DNA from: Chrysopilus asiliformis | Lineage: Eukaryota > Arthropoda > Insecta > Diptera > Rhagionidae | Assembly: GCA_964034945.1 (NCBI GenBank) | Contig: OZ035961.1 | Coordinates: forward strand, 94,312,991-94,376,990 | DNA length: 64,000 nt | Direction of reading: 5' to 3' | Part shown: one piece after another, positions 32,652 through 45,309 of the stretch | How the letters are laid out: each line of letters starts with the position of its first letter | Numbering within the stretch: position 1 is the stretch's first letter | Notes under the pieces: model-generated | What the model saw: only the letters and a program-made list of their open reading frames with translations | Told to the model about the DNA's origin: nothing | Database searches by the model: none | Translations under genes and position numbers: made by a program

Positions 32652-34451
32652 GTGAAAATTGTGTGGCGAGTTGGAAAATTGGATTTGGTTTTATAGTTTT
32701 TTATTTTCCATCAAATTTCCATTTAAATGGACCTTAAGGCGAATATCAACTGGACTCAACTATTTTAGTAGACGTCATTGTCGGTGGTTTGTCGTCGTTT
32801 TGTATACGCTTCGATAGTGAGGAATCCTTGGTGGCTGGCCCGGGACCCTTTTTTTTGCCACCGATTACCCGTGAAAAACAGTGGAAAAATCTAAGCGCGA
32901 AAGTGTTATTTTTGCTCTTTGTGTGGTGTTACGGACGGACAAATTTTACACCCTTATACGGTCGGTCGCTTTGGTTAGTTCCGTTCGCTATCCGCCATCC
33001 GCTCCTATACCCGTCAGGTCGTTTGCTGTCATCACAAAAGATAGAGAATTTTCCATTTTTCTCGTTACGTTCAAATCAGATCCTTTTTCTTGACATTGAT
33101 TCCGTTCTGAGGGGTTTTTTTCGTTTTGTTGTTTTGCTGTTTGATTTTTTCGTTTTGCGGTTCTCCTGTGCGTCGTTTTTTCGCGTAGTGGGCGAAAACC
33201 GGGGGTGTTTTTTTTGTAACAATACGAGAGATAGTGTTACAGTAGACAAAACTCGCCCTTCGTGCCATAATCAACATAACAATCACCACCAAAAAGAACC
33301 CACCCTCTAATTGTGGTTGTCTCTGCTCTATGGCCGCTATCTGTTTCGACCCTTTTTTCTCGGAAAAGGCTAAAAATATAATAATAGTGTAGTGTAGTGT
33401 AAATTTACTGGTGGGACGGGTGATAAACGACGAAGAAACGGATACAATCACGCGTACAGGCCGAATTAGCATCAGTAGAAGCAGCAGCTGTATAGTATCA
33501 GTAAACTACATCGAAGAGAGAAGAGAGAGACGTAAATTTCGGTTCACATTTCCTTCGAATAATAATAGAAATCAACCCTTTTCGGATGTTGAACTTTTAT
33601 CCTTAATCAGGCTCTGACTTCAAAGGGTTCTCATGTGGGTGTCATGCTCTTTTAAATAATAAAAATCATAATAATACGGGTTGAAATCCGGAATAATCAT
33701 GGAAAATGTAACCAATTATACTCAACTATAGTAAAGGAATAAAAAAAAACAAATTCAAATAAATATAATTTAAAATTAGACTTTTCTCTCGTAGTTGTTA
33801 CGAAAATTGTAAGCAAAGAAAATATCGCAATAATAATCATAAGAGGAAAATTGGAGATTTTTTTTTTTTTGAAAAATCCGGTTCTTTAGCGTATTTGATC
33901 AAGTGGAAATCTTAAACGAGCGGATAAGAAAAACGAAAAGAATTAAATTGAAAGAAAATTAAGAAAAATCCAGAGTTATAGAAGCCAAAAAGAAAAGCCT
34001 GACAGGAAAAGTATTTGCTGGTATCGCTGGAAATTCTGTGTGGTGACTAATTTTTTTTTATGAAAACCCGAGGGGGTGTTTTGCCCAATTTCTCATCATA
34101 TCGTACTTAAAAGTAAAGGTGTCTCAGCAGAGTGTATCATTTATCATCGCTGTGTTAGTGTGAGGGGCACAAGGAATATTCAACCCCTGACGAAAAAAAA
34201 AGAAAATATAAATAAATAAAATAAAAGTCAGTCCAATATAAGATAGAATCTATAAGATATATAAAAAATTTTGTGATGTGTTGTGGTGGTGCTTCAGTAA
34301 CTGCCCTCTGATTCCTTCTTATTTTCCACCCTTTGTTAAATCGCGGGGGTGCATTTCTGTACTACAAGTAGCTGAAGGGCCACAGTAGTAGCAGGAGTAA
34401 AAAAAAAATATATAGCAGAGTTTGTCGTATGGTACGCGAAAGTGTCTGTGA
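32619..34451 (+). other. Probable long 5' leader with upstream ORFs
   Basis: Unique, less AT-rich DNA between the candidate start site and the first coding ATG. It contains several upstream ATGs, including a 68-codon frame at 33411-33617. I regard these as non-coding or regulatory. Introns within the leader cannot be excluded. Confidence 0.45.
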
Positions 34452-34566
34452 ATGAATCGATATAAATCGGATATCAAAATGTGGCTCAATGGATTAATTC
34501 TTTTAACGATATTGGCTATCGGCAAATGTTCTGAGGCGGATCTGACCGTTGAGGCTGCTTTCCAGG
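34452..34566 (+). CDS. First coding exon of an unidentified secreted or membrane protein (3' partial)
   Basis: ATG at 34452 directly follows an in-frame TGA; a second in-frame ATG is at 34479 with better context (tcaaaATG). From the second ATG the product starts MWLNGLILLTILAIGKCSEA, a textbook signal peptide, with cleavage likely near KCS-EA. It then reads DLTVEAAFQ and breaks after the first base of a codon at a strong donor, gtaagt (34567). No matching acceptor and continuing exon could be recognised in the next 29 kb, so the intron is probably very long. That pattern is common for neural or developmental receptors and adhesion proteins. I do not recognise the family from these residues. 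Orientation is divergent from FAF1. Confidence 0.7.
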
Positions 34567-34823
34567 GTAAGTAAGAAATTTGAAGTTGTTTGCGTCGGAA
34601 ATTGTATAACTTTTACAATTCATGGGATTCTAGAATTCGTGGTTCTCCCTTTAAGGGATTTAAGGGATTGAAAGTTACAGGGGTTTTTTTTTTCTAGAGG
34701 AATTTAAGAATGATGGCTTTATTAAAAAGACAAGGAAATTACGGTTTAAAATATTTTGCCAAAAATAGTTTAAGTTTTTAAGACAGTTTAAGAAAATTGT
34801 ATTGAATTCTTCAGGGATATTAA

Positions 34824-35022
34824 CCCTTAGAGGCACGGAAAAATAGCAAATATTTTTACCCGTGCGGCACATGAGAAAAACGATTTTTTTTTTAGTGGTA
34901 CCATTTTAAAGTATCATACGGCAATGAAATACGGTTTAATTGGTGGTACAATTTTGATACCACCGTGCAGTATTTGTTACAAAAAAGGTGCTACATCGCG
35001 TGTACCACCAAGCCTTTAAGGG
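34824..35022. mobile_element. TTAA-flanked piggyBac-like MITE, 199 bp
   Basis: Ends CCCTTAGAGGCACGG and CCTTTAAGGG, flanked by TTAA at 34820-34823 and 35023-35026. A second copy in opposite orientation is at 63587-63780. Inside it carries GGTGGTACAATTTTGATACC-like text. Confidence 0.88.
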
Positions 35023-35026
35023 TTAA

Positions 35027-35855
35027 ACGGAAATCTATATCTAAAATGCTAAAAAAAAACTTGTTTAAGCGATAATATGACTAAATTAATATGTAGATAT
35101 GCAACATCAGTGTAAATTCTGAAAGAAAAAATACACTAATTTCTATTTATACAATTTCAAAATAATATTTTTTGCAGAACATTTTTTTCACATATTCTCA
35201 AAATTCCGATTTTTTTTGCGTTAATAGGCACAAAATCAACAAAATATTTGTCAATATGATTAAAATTCGTATGGATAAAATTTTTATGATTGATAAAAGT
35301 TTTGTTAATTTTCAACCTGATAAAATAATTTTTTGGGTGTAGGGTCTTTCAAAATTGAGGAATTTAAATCCGTATACCCAAATTTGTCTTCAAAATTTCA
35401 ATCCACTAATACTAGGACTTAAAATTCTCGATCGTCGAGACAGCATTTGATAGGGGTTTTAATCTTTAGGGGATCCACATAATTGTTTTCGTAGAGGAAA
35501 TGGGAAAATTGAAACAAATGTACCGGGGTCTCTAAGGGACCGTTCACATCTGACACATTATCCCAGAAATTGATTTCGGATGTATTCTGTACTGGAATTT
35601 TTTCATACAATGAATTCTAATTCTAATTCTTTTGCTAAGTGAATTTATTCTGCGATAAATAATTGTTACGGAATATGGTCTGATTTTGGCAAAAGATGGA
35701 AATTCAAAGATCCATTGGGATAGACAACTCTTACTAACATATAAACATATAAAATATCTGATGTGAACAGCACATGACTTTCGTCAGTAATATTAGAAGT
35801 TTCGGAAAAAAAAATATAAAATGTAATATTTTCTTAAAAATCTCGAGAACTGTTA
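35027..35855. other. Intron or intergenic segment with old MITE
   Basis: 35525-35790 is a diverged 'TTCACATCTGACACATTAT' MITE copy. Otherwise AT-rich with no feature. Confidence 0.45.
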
Positions 35856-36317
35856 TGCGGCAGTCACACGACGCTGTTTTGCCAGCGCTGCTAGCTGTTT
35901 GGCTGTTAGCAGCCGTTTCAGCAGCACCGTGTGAACCCTAGTAGGCTGCTACTAACAGCAGCAGCGCGATGATTTTAGCAGCGCTATTGAAGTAGAGACC
36001 GTTCTACTTTGCCAGCGCTACTAGGGATCACGTGACCCTGTTGCATGGTTACTGAGCTGTAAAAAGTCTGATAAGTGGAAAAGTTTGTTTATTTTAAGTT
36101 GTTATTTTACGTTTATTCATTTAAATTTGTGTGTTACGTTTATTATTTAAAAAATCGCCCAAATTCAAATGTCAAACGACAGTTTTGCTGTTTGCCAGCG
36201 CTACTAAGTTATAAATCGTGTGAACCCTCTCAGTACGCTGCCTGCTGTTGCTATTTGCCAGCGCTACTAACTCAATATCTAGCAGCGCTGGCAAAACAGC
36301 GTCGTGTGACTGCCGCA
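35856..36317. mobile_element. TTA-flanked MITE with 40-bp ends and repeated CCAGCGCT motif
   Basis: TGCGGCAGTCACACGACGCT at the left and its exact complement at the right, continuing for about 40 bp. Flanked by TTA at 35853-35855 and 36318-36320. Boxes of the CCAGCGCTACTA / AGCAGCGCT type recur at least seven times inside. The flanking text rejoins to match the uninterrupted sequence near 43300-43330. Confidence 0.9.
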
Positions 36318-36320
36318 TTA

Positions 36321-39237
36321 GAGATATGTAAAAACCGCTAAAACAAAAAAAGTAGGAAATTTTATTTCCTTTCAATTTGGTTTTATGCATTTTTATCAAA
36401 AGCACATAGTTTCGAGGAATTTTCAATAATCTGTATTTTTTTTTTGGTTTTATTTTAGTCTCAACTCTTTTTACAGTCTATTAAGTACATGTTTTAACGT
36501 TTAATAATGTACCAGACTTTCAAGTTATATCCAAAATTTCTACATGCTCCAAATTCGGCTTTACACATGACATTAAAGTCTCACAACTTTGACAATTTTC
36601 ATCCGGTCAGCTTAATATTTCGAGAAACAAAAGTCAAAATGCTATAAATTGGATTTTTCCAAAGTTTGCAAATAGACATAACCCTTTAAAAAAGATCCAA
36701 AATTTTCTATTTAATGTACTGATGCACTCTTAAGGTGCCGCTCCACATGAGAGTAAATACGCGATTAACTCTCAAAAACTCTCGAGAGTTACTCGCAGGA
36801 GGTTGTCCATTTGAGAGTTAATTTCGGCGATAATCGGATCATTCCTTTCCCCCTCCCAATTAAAATTAAAAAGTGTGTTACTATTTTTTCGAAAACGGTG
36901 AGTCGTATTGAAAGATTAATGTCTTTAGAATAGGATTTCAAATAACTAATCCATACATAAAAGTCCAGTTTGACCACTACTTACAAATGGAATACCTTTT
37001 TCGCAATTTTCTCGAAAACGGTGCGTCATATTGAGAAATTTATAAATGTAAAATATTTTTAGAATATGATTTTACTTAATCATTCCATACATCAAAATCT
37101 AAATGGAGCACTACTTCTCCACTCTCCCTTTGAAATGGATTTTTTAAAATAAAAATTTTGTCTGTCCTCATATAGAGTATTTGACGATTGGCACCTGGCA
37201 ATTGTAACTTTTTTTATGTTTTAAATAGGACCCACTTTGCCACCTTAAATTTCTTATGACAACTGCTTAACTTGTGTGATGTTGAGTTAGTCCGCTAGAA
37301 CAATGACAAAATTTGATTTAAGTACAACAACAACATTATTGAATTTCTTGTAGAATCCTTAAGGATAACCCTTGTGTTTGATACAGGTTCTAGTGCTTTT
37401 CATTACTAACATTTTGGTTACCTAATATCCAACTCTAGTGAAACGATTTTGTAATCGTCATTTTGTATGTCAAAACTTCTGTCAAGTGCCAGTGATAATG
37501 GATGCGTACGTGAGAACAAGGTTTTCCGTGGCAAAGCGTATGCCGCATGATGACGGGGCGATGATGTCGACGTTGTTCGGTAAGGACGTCAAGGACGTTG
37601 GTTGATAGTAGTAATATCGCGGTTATATGTAAGTTTCAGGGATTCTCAAGAGGGCGTCCTTGAGTAGGGGGCGGAACGACTGAATCGACTTTGCTTGCTT
37701 TCTGGCGTAATTTTTCGGTGGGTGCAGCAGCAGCAGCAGCAGCTATGAGGGTGGATAATGCGGTTAATGTTAAAAGTGTGTATAGTAAGTGTGTATGGTA
37801 ATGAATGAAGTCGGGGCTGATAGAGTATACGGGGGTTGGTTGATGATGGGCTGTCTTTTTTGTTCCACCGTTGTTAGGCTATCATGGCGCTTCATCTGGC
37901 ACACTGTTTTGTATTTGTTGATGAGAATTAATCAAAATTAAAATTAATTACGGCAATTTTTCCCAAGGAATCGCCTAAGAGTGTGTAAGATCTTGATGGA
38001 TAGCGGTATTATGAGGCTCTGCGCAGTTTTTTTTATTGTGCTTTATGGAATTTGTGGCCACAAAAAATTGCTCCATCCAACCGACATCTCACCAGTTACC
38101 ATACTGTTCCTTCTTTTCACGGTTTCTTTCTTTGGCGTATTTGTTTTCATAATTTTTTTGTGCTCATTTTCGGTTTTTTCGTTTGATAACGACGAGTCAT
38201 CCGGAATTTCTGGTCCAGGAACTGGAATGGTCCCATATACGCTATTCTCTAAATTTTAATTAATTTCAGAGTCATTGACCGAAAATTGTGGCCACGCGGA
38301 CGAGCTTTTTAATTTTCCATTTTCGTATGGCGAATTTTAACAATTCATTGGCAACAATAGAAACATTAATGGCTAAACAAAAAATAGGACACCGTAAAAT
38401 GTATGAAAATTGACATTTTTTTTCAATGTTTTCACATTTAGACGGGTTTTTTGTATGATAATATTCAATTTCTGTTGGTTATAAACAAAGGATGGAATTA
38501 GAAATTTTTTCCTATTTAATTTCTGTTCACTTTTTTTTAAAGCTTTAATTAGCTTTAAATGTTTGGTTCAAATCTTGTAACTTAATTTTGACACACTTCC
38601 GATTGACTTGAAGTTTTGCTCATATGTCATATGTTTGGTTCAAATCTTGTAACTTAATTTTGACACACTTCCGATTGACTTGAAGTTTTGCTCATATGTG
38701 TAGTTCCGATGATGTGGTTCCGAATTGAAAGGGGCTAATCATCAAATACTCTATATGGGGGCAGAAAAAATTATCATAAAAAAATCCATTTGAATAGGAG
38801 AGAGGAAAGGATTACTTTGATTGGATTTTGATGTATGAAAGGGTTATGTAAAATCATATTCTAAACACATTTCGTTTTTATACATTTTTCGATTATGCAC
38901 ACCGTTTTCGAGAAAATAGTAAAAAACTATTCCATTTGCATGGGGATGGGAGATTTTGCCCGTTCAAGAACTTAGCCCAGCCATTTACACGAAACGCAAC
39001 TATATAACATTTCAAATCTCTAGCTCAATTCTTTCGATAGTTATGGTGTTCAAAGACGGACCGACATGCGGAAATCAAAATCTTTTGTGTTTTCAAAGAT
39101 TTTTGTGTTCCATGTCATTTACTAAATCTATATACGTTATACTAAATCTAATATACTGCTATATGATATATCATGATTCTCCAGCCCTAATTAAATTAAT
39201 TTATAAAAGTATTTTTCTTTGAATAATTTAAAGTTTA
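36321..39237. other. Probable intron, mixed unique and repeat DNA
   Basis: 36731-36830 is a one-ended relative of the MITE at 39496. About 36880-37200 and 38710-38960 are related repeats (CTCTATATGGGGGCAGA-type text, inverted to each other). 38540-38700 holds a duplicated block of about 75 bp (GGTTCAAATCTTGTAACTTA). 37460-37960 is unique, with a CAG run at 37725-37742. No exon is convincing. Confidence 0.45.
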
Positions 39238-39492
39238 GGGATCATTTACATCTGACACTTTATTCCGCGAATTTAATTCTTCGAAACCAAATTTTTGTTG
39301 CAGAATCTTTTACCCTACGACTTAAAATTCGGAAATTTATTCCTAAAAGGTGCCAGAACTCGAGTTTTTTCATATAAAACCGACAGAATAAATTCAAATT
39401 TTTTACAACTTTTGCTCAGTGAACTTATTCTGTGATAGATGAATAAAATTCGCAGAGTAATTTAAGAAAAACTTGCTAATATAAACGGGGTC
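39238..39492. mobile_element. 'TTTACATCTGACA' MITE, best copy
   Basis: Begins GGGATCATTTACATCTGACA and ends TATAAACGGGGTC, with TTA at 39235-39237 and 39493-39495. Reference copy for several diverged relatives (13006, 28704, 35525, 63795). Confidence 0.75.
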
Positions 39493-39495
39493 TTA

Positions 39496-39869
39496 AGCTG
39501 CCGCTCCACATGAGAGTAAATACGCGAGTAACTCTCAAAAACTCTCGAGAGTTACTCGCAGGAGGTTGTCCATTTGAGAGTTAATTTCGGCAATTTTTCT
39601 ATCGCTACTAGCGAAATCGAGCTTCTAGCTTCTAGCGTTCTCGAGAGCTACTAGCGAAAATCAAACGCTGTTCGTATCGGGCGAGCTACTCTCCGGGAGT
39701 TCAGTGGAGGCCTGTCGACTAGAGAGTAGAATAACTTTTGACAGCTCGCAGAAACTAGCTCGCGAGTTTTTGCGAGTTTCTGCGAGCGACTCTCAGAGAC
39801 GTGTGCATTTGTGAGTAACTGCTATCGAGAGGTTCTCGCCGGCATTTACTCTCATGTGGAGCGGCACCT
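39496..39869. mobile_element. TTA-flanked MITE rich in CTCGAGAG/TTACTCGC words
   Basis: Ends AGCTGCCGCTCCACATGAGA and its near-complement, flanked by TTA at 39493-39495 and 39870-39872. It shares its left TTA with the preceding MITE. Internal GAGAGTTACTCGCAG-type palindromes are abundant. Confidence 0.85.
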
Positions 39870-39879
39870 TTAGGTAATA

Positions 39880-40252
39880 CAGTAGAGATTCAGTAATTCG
39901 AATCAATAAAAACCGGAACTAATTCGAACCACGGAGATTTTCGAATTACTGTAATTCTTTTTAAAGAAACTTGTGATTTTGGCTTCAAAATTAATACCTG
40001 TACAGTTACGACAGTACATACCACCACGCAAATTTTGCTGGTAAATACCTTAGTTATTGTATTCAAGCCATTTCTATGCTCGACCAGAAAAGTGCGAATT
40101 ACAGAGACCAATTCAAACAGACCACAATTCGAATTACAAAATACCCAATGTAAAATAATGGTTGTTCAAATTAGCGTGATTTTCGAATTACAGAGTGCTC
40201 GAATTACAGAGTGTTCGAATTACAGAGTGTTCGAATTACCGAGTCTCTATTG
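39880..40252. mobile_element. TA-flanked pogo/Tigger-type MITE
   Basis: Ends CAGTAGAGATTCAGTAATTC and a near-complement ending CGAGTCTCTATTG, flanked by TA at 39878-39879 and 40253-40254. TCGAATTACAGAGTG repeats lie near the right end. The termini resemble pogo/Tigger inverted repeats. Confidence 0.8.
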
Positions 40253-41209
40253 TATTAGAATATATTTTTTACGCAGCTTTTAAATCGTACTTTCTGATAA
40301 ACCCTGTCAAAGTGTTTTACACGATCTTTAAAAAAAACTTCGCAGAAATTTGTGCTTATCCATTTTACCCTACATTTAAAAGGAGACTCAGAAATATTTC
40401 TGGGTTTTTTAAAGTGAAAAAAATGGGGGAAAATCGAGGTGAATTTCATTGGAGTCGTTAAAAAAGCAATAAAAACCATGAATAAGGGGAAACATTTAAA
40501 AGCTGTTGAAAAATAAATACCATGGTAAAATCTTTGCAAAAAAAAAGGAAGAAGTTGGGGAAAAAAATTGAAAAAAGAAACAGAATCAAAATGTTAGGGA
40601 TGTTATGAAATGTATGCTTTTTTCTTGTGTGGATTTTTATTTTATGAAAGGATATCATTTTGAGCAAAAGAAAATTTCAGGTTCAGTGAAAAAGATAAAC
40701 AAGAAATTGTTTAAATCTCACCATTTTTATTTTGATATTCAATGCATATTTTTGTATTCCATTGGGAATTTGATATTGAAACTTCATGACTTCAACCTCT
40801 TATTAATTTTAATATTTAATAAGTTATTAAAATAAAAAGTTGCACTTAAATATAGCTTATTAAAATATTTGATAGATACTTTTATTTCATAATTTCCAAT
40901 CATAAACAAATTAATTTATCTTTTTAAAGAAAAGTAATTAGCAAAAGTAAACCAAGGTTGAAGTGAAACTGAAGCTTAAATATTCTGGCTGAGAACTCAA
41001 AGTTAATTAACTTCTTATTCTCAAACTAATTATACTTGAGTAACTGGAGGGAATCATCGTCTGGTGAGTTATTAAAATGATTTAAATCGCTGACACAGAA
41101 AGGTTGTTTGGCTGCACTGCAATTCCCATGGGAAAATCCATTCATTGTTCATCATTGTGTGGGGTGGTAAAATGAGTGTCCTTTGGGAGAAATATTGTCA
41201 CTTCAACAG
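40253..41209. other. Probable intron, AT-rich
   Basis: No exon or repeat with readable ends. Confidence 0.4.
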
Positions 41210-41213
41210 TTAA

Positions 41214-42810
41214 GGTAAGTGTACACTATTACGGCCTAGTACATTATTCCGTCCCATTTCATTAAAAGTCATAAAATAAGAAAACTGATCAACTTTTGAG
41301 GAAATCATTTTATAAAACTTGATCAGTAATGTTTACTGTGTCTAAAAATGAAGTGTAGTATATATTATTGTCTATCAATTATAACTAATAATCCTATTTT
41401 GACAAGTAATTCTGTGAAAAGTGCTGTGCCAAGTAAACATGTTGTGTGAATCGTCAAGGAACTGAAGCAATTTTCTTAAGATCACAAAAAGTAAAAGGTA
41501 AGTCATTTCTAACCACATCTTTGTTTTTGTTAAAATTATGCCTTTTTTTAAGTATTTTTATTTGTATCAAAGTGTTACTCTGTGTTTTTTTTATTAAACA
41601 AGCCGCTTTACTGTCGGACGGAATTACGTTCACTAAATAATCTGACTTGTACATTATTCCGTGCCGAGGACGGAATTCACGAGTAATAATTAGTTTTTCT
41701 TTCGCTTTTTTTGCAATCAATCATAAAATAAATAATTAGATATCGGTTTTATTAAATAAAGTATACCATAGAGGTGCACTTGAGCAAATTCCGGACCACA
41801 TTTTTTCTTACTGTTTTTTAGTTATTTGAGATTTTATCAACAACTTTTTTTTATATTATAAGAGAATCTTCTCCATACCACGTTTTTTGTTATTCATTAC
41901 AATTTGTGTAAAATCCGAGAATTGTGTAACTTTATTATTATAAAATCAAAGAGTGATATTTTTACTACAAGTTTTGATTAAAAACACTAAAATTATATTT
42001 ATATTCTACTATTTTACCTAGCACGGAATTTGGTTCCCGACTTAATCAGACGTGTACAATATTCCGTGACAAAGACCTTTTTATGACGCTAAAGATGTCT
42101 TGAAGAAAATTAAATTTCAAGTGCTTTTAAATAATAGAGGAATTTATTCTATTCAAGACTTTAATTGAGCAAATAATGCAACTGTTTAAGAAAATATATT
42201 TTATATTAACTTCAATGCAATGAATTGTGATTTGTCTTTTATTTTTGTATTATATATAGAAAATATATATTTTTTTATCGAATACATATTCTATAATCGA
42301 ATAAATGCATATCTACATAAATATTGTTTTTCTTATTTAAATATTTGTTGTGTTTTATAGGGAGGAAAATGATATTATGTATACTTAAGTGTTTAAACTT
42401 TCAAAAAATTCAAATTATTAAATTTAAATTTCTTCATATTGGATATTTCACGATTTACGCCGCTATTGTAGCTATTTTTATGTTTATTTCATAAAACTTA
42501 AGCTCTCTCATACTGCTTTGTGTGCAAAACTGCAATTCTCATAGATAGGCCGGAATTAGGTACTTACTAGCACGGAATTAAATACAACGTCATTTTTTTA
42601 GCACGGAATTACAGACAATTAAGGTGTTAACAAATTTATCAATAAATAATATAAAATATATTTTTACAAGTATGACACATATGATAATATACACAGAATT
42701 GATACTAAATTATGCTAAAAAAATTTGGCATTGCTGCTTTATCTTGGAAAAGCACAAATTCAACTGAAAGTGGCAGAACCCTTAATGGCACGGAATATGG
42801 TACAGTTACC
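41214..42810. mobile_element. 1.6-kb TTAA-flanked element with repeated ACGGAAT boxes
   Basis: Ends GGTAAGTGTACACTATTACG and the near-complement (CGGAATATGGTACAGTTACC), flanked by TTAA at 41210-41213 and 42811-42814. GCACGGAAT or its complement ATTCCGT recurs at least eight times, mostly near the ends. About 41400-41494 resembles a small 5' exon ending at a gtaagt donor, perhaps left over from a lost transposase gene. No long ORF. Confidence 0.82.
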
Positions 42811-42814
42811 TTAA

Positions 42815-43330
42815 TTTTTTTTTTTTAAAATAGGTAATTTTTTTCTATAAAATGAAAGGATAAAATTAATTTTTCTTAAAGGAGAAGTAGAAAATTAATA
42901 ATAGTGAAGGAGGATGAAAATTGGTTATGATAAATTAAAATCTGGTCAATTTAACTTCTTTTTGTTGAATTAACTATTCATGAGGTCCGATGGACATGGT
43001 GTCCTTCTTGGTATTTTATCTTTAGGAGGTACTTTTATGTGGCCATAACTTGTATGATTTAATAAATTTCTGGCTATCTAGGGAGTATTTATGCTTCTGA
43101 ACTGACATTAGTCGTTTCTGCGTCGCAAATAATTAATTTAATTAGGGCTGGAGAATCATTAATAATGTATCTATTAGTTGTTTAGCTTAAGGGAGTAACG
43201 ACCGTACGGTCTTTCCAAATATCAGTTGTGATCAACACAAAACTTTCCTCTGCAATATTTAGTTTCGGAAAAAATATGTAAAAAATGATACTTTTTTTAA
43301 AAATATGTCATGAACTGTTAAAGATACGTA
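42815..43330. other. Probable intron, AT-rich
   Basis: No feature with clear ends. The 43200-43325 text matches sequence at 35790-35855 and 36940-37060 (old repeat). Confidence 0.4.
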
Positions 43331-43599
43331 AAAATGGGGGGGTACCCCCCATACGAACGAAAATGTTTTTGCGAATAACTCTAAAACGACTTCTTATCAA
43401 AAAACTGCAAGAAAAAAAGGTATTTAGGATATGATTCTACATAGAACTCCCATACATCAAAATCCGATTGGAATAAATTAAAAAACATCTTTTTGAAAAG
43501 TTTGACTTCAAAGTGGAATTTTGATACAACTATTTGCCGTTCTTTTAAATCACCATACGGGGTTTTCAATAATTGCCAGATTGGTTATAGCTTTTGTTA
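43331..43599 (+). repeat. Dispersed repeat 'TATACCCGTATGG', copy 8 (5'-truncated)
   Basis: Starts at GGGTACCCCCCATACGAACG and keeps the tail ending GCCAGATTGG. The next element is inserted in its last bases. Confidence 0.75.
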
Positions 43600-43870
43600 C
43601 ACGCAGAGAAAAGATAGTAAATTTTACTATTTTATAATGGGAAATCGTGACTATTACTAAAATAGTTATTTTCAATTAGAAAAATAGTCAAAAATGACAA
43701 TTTTTATATGAAATTTAACTACTTAGTAGTAAAATTTTCTATTTTGTAGTTAAATTTACTATTTTTTCAATTGAAATTAATTATTTTGTAATTAGAATTA
43801 ACTATTTTAGTAATAGTCACGATTTCCCATTACAAAGTAGTTAGATTTACTATTTTTTTTTCTCTGAGTG
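43600..43870. mobile_element. CAC-ended palindromic MITE, 271 bp
   Basis: Ends CACGCAGAGAAAAGA and TTCTCTGAGTG, flanked by TA at 43598-43599 and 43871-43872. The interior is nearly one long hairpin (TTATAATGGGAAATCGTGAC and complement). It shares its end type with 58467-61842 and 63156-63363. Confidence 0.82.
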
Positions 43871-43872
43871 TA

Positions 43873-45309
43873 CGTTTAGAATATGTTTTTACATAACTTA
43901 TCTATACTTCAAAATCCAGTTGGACCAATCCTTCCCCCCAAAAATATACAAATGGATTTTTTTCATAAAAACTTTATCTGCTCTCGTATAGAGATTTGAC
44001 AATTGCTGCTGGCAATTCTAGCTTTCCTTAGATTTTTACTATAAGAGTATATCTCTCTCTTGTAAATTGCTTCCCTTGTAGACAAGTTTTTTGAATAGAT
44101 ACAAACACCTAACATAAACGCCTGTCCTGAACAGCAGAACGAGATAAAATTATAAAACTTTTAATATTTTTTTCATTATGTGACACATTTTTATTTCGTC
44201 ATTCACGAGATATATGGATCTCTTTCCATTACGAGTATTTAAATTAATGACACACACTCGTTAAATGTCTGCAATTGTGTAAAATTATTCAACTTCTTTG
44301 ATGCAAAGCACTTAAAATAAGATTTCGAAATTAAAAAAAAAAAAAAAGAAATTCGCCATCAATTTTGTCTGAGATGACACAGTTATGATGGCTAAACTAT
44401 ATCCTATATATTTATTATAATTATAATGGGAGAGACGAAAAGTCCTTAAAAAAAATTAATTCAAGTACTGTTTTATAATTATTATGCCTGCGCTGAATTT
44501 AATTCTAGAGGGAATTCTATTTTTAATCAGTTTTTTTGTTCCTTTGATTTTCCTTTAATTAGCGGAAAGTTTTACAAATGTATTTGAATACCAAAGGAAA
44601 TTTATGTTAATTGCGTGATATGCATGCCCCACTTTTTAAATTACTAAATAATTATAAGTTATCGAGCATGCATGCTCACATCTCCTGTCAGTTTTCTGAA
44701 AGTACTCCCTTTTTGTGTTCAATTTTTGCATATTTGAATATTAGGTCAAAAGTTTTGTTATTTATGGCTCTTATCTTTTAATTGGAAACTTTTGGAGGAT
44801 ATTATTGAGTATCGATGGGAGAAAATTTTTTTTATTGATTCTTGATTTTCATATTTCAGTATGCTATCGGCATTAAATTCCTGGATTTTGCAGAATTAAT
44901 TACGGTATCTATTAAATCGTAAATTGCTTCAAATTAAGAATTCAATAAAGTTTCTTTCTCCAGCTCACTCTTGCTTCAGACCACTATAAAAAAGTGTTTG
45001 AATCTTGATTATTTCTCGGATTAGAATGTGGAAAATTTTCATTTAGGATTTTTGGAGTTTTTAATTTTCTCATTAGTGGAATAAGCAATGCTGTATAAAT
45101 ATTTATACACATGATTGTGTACTCATTTTCAAGGTGAAGTACAATGGAATTTCTTTTAAATATTTTTGCATATCCATATTATTGGGCAGACAAAAACCTT
45201 AAGGACGGTTTGAACCGTGACTGTACACAGCTGGCATTTTATTTATAATTTCTAAGTTTTTAGTCAGTAGCGGAAATTAGAGTTTTTTTTCATTATTTAT
45301 CTACTAGAT
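43873..45309. other. Probable intron, AT-rich
   Basis: 43880-44030 is a relative of the 36880/38710 repeat. The rest has no readable feature. Confidence 0.4.

Noticed and set aside
32789..33310. Plus-strand frame of 173 codons
   Set aside because: Phe/Arg-rich, low complexity, no family signature, and inside the probable 5' leader. Likely chance in T-rich DNA.
37981..38259. Hydrophobic 92-codon plus-strand frame
   Set aside because: No convincing ATG context and a T-rich composition that gives Phe/Leu runs by chance. No splice or family support.
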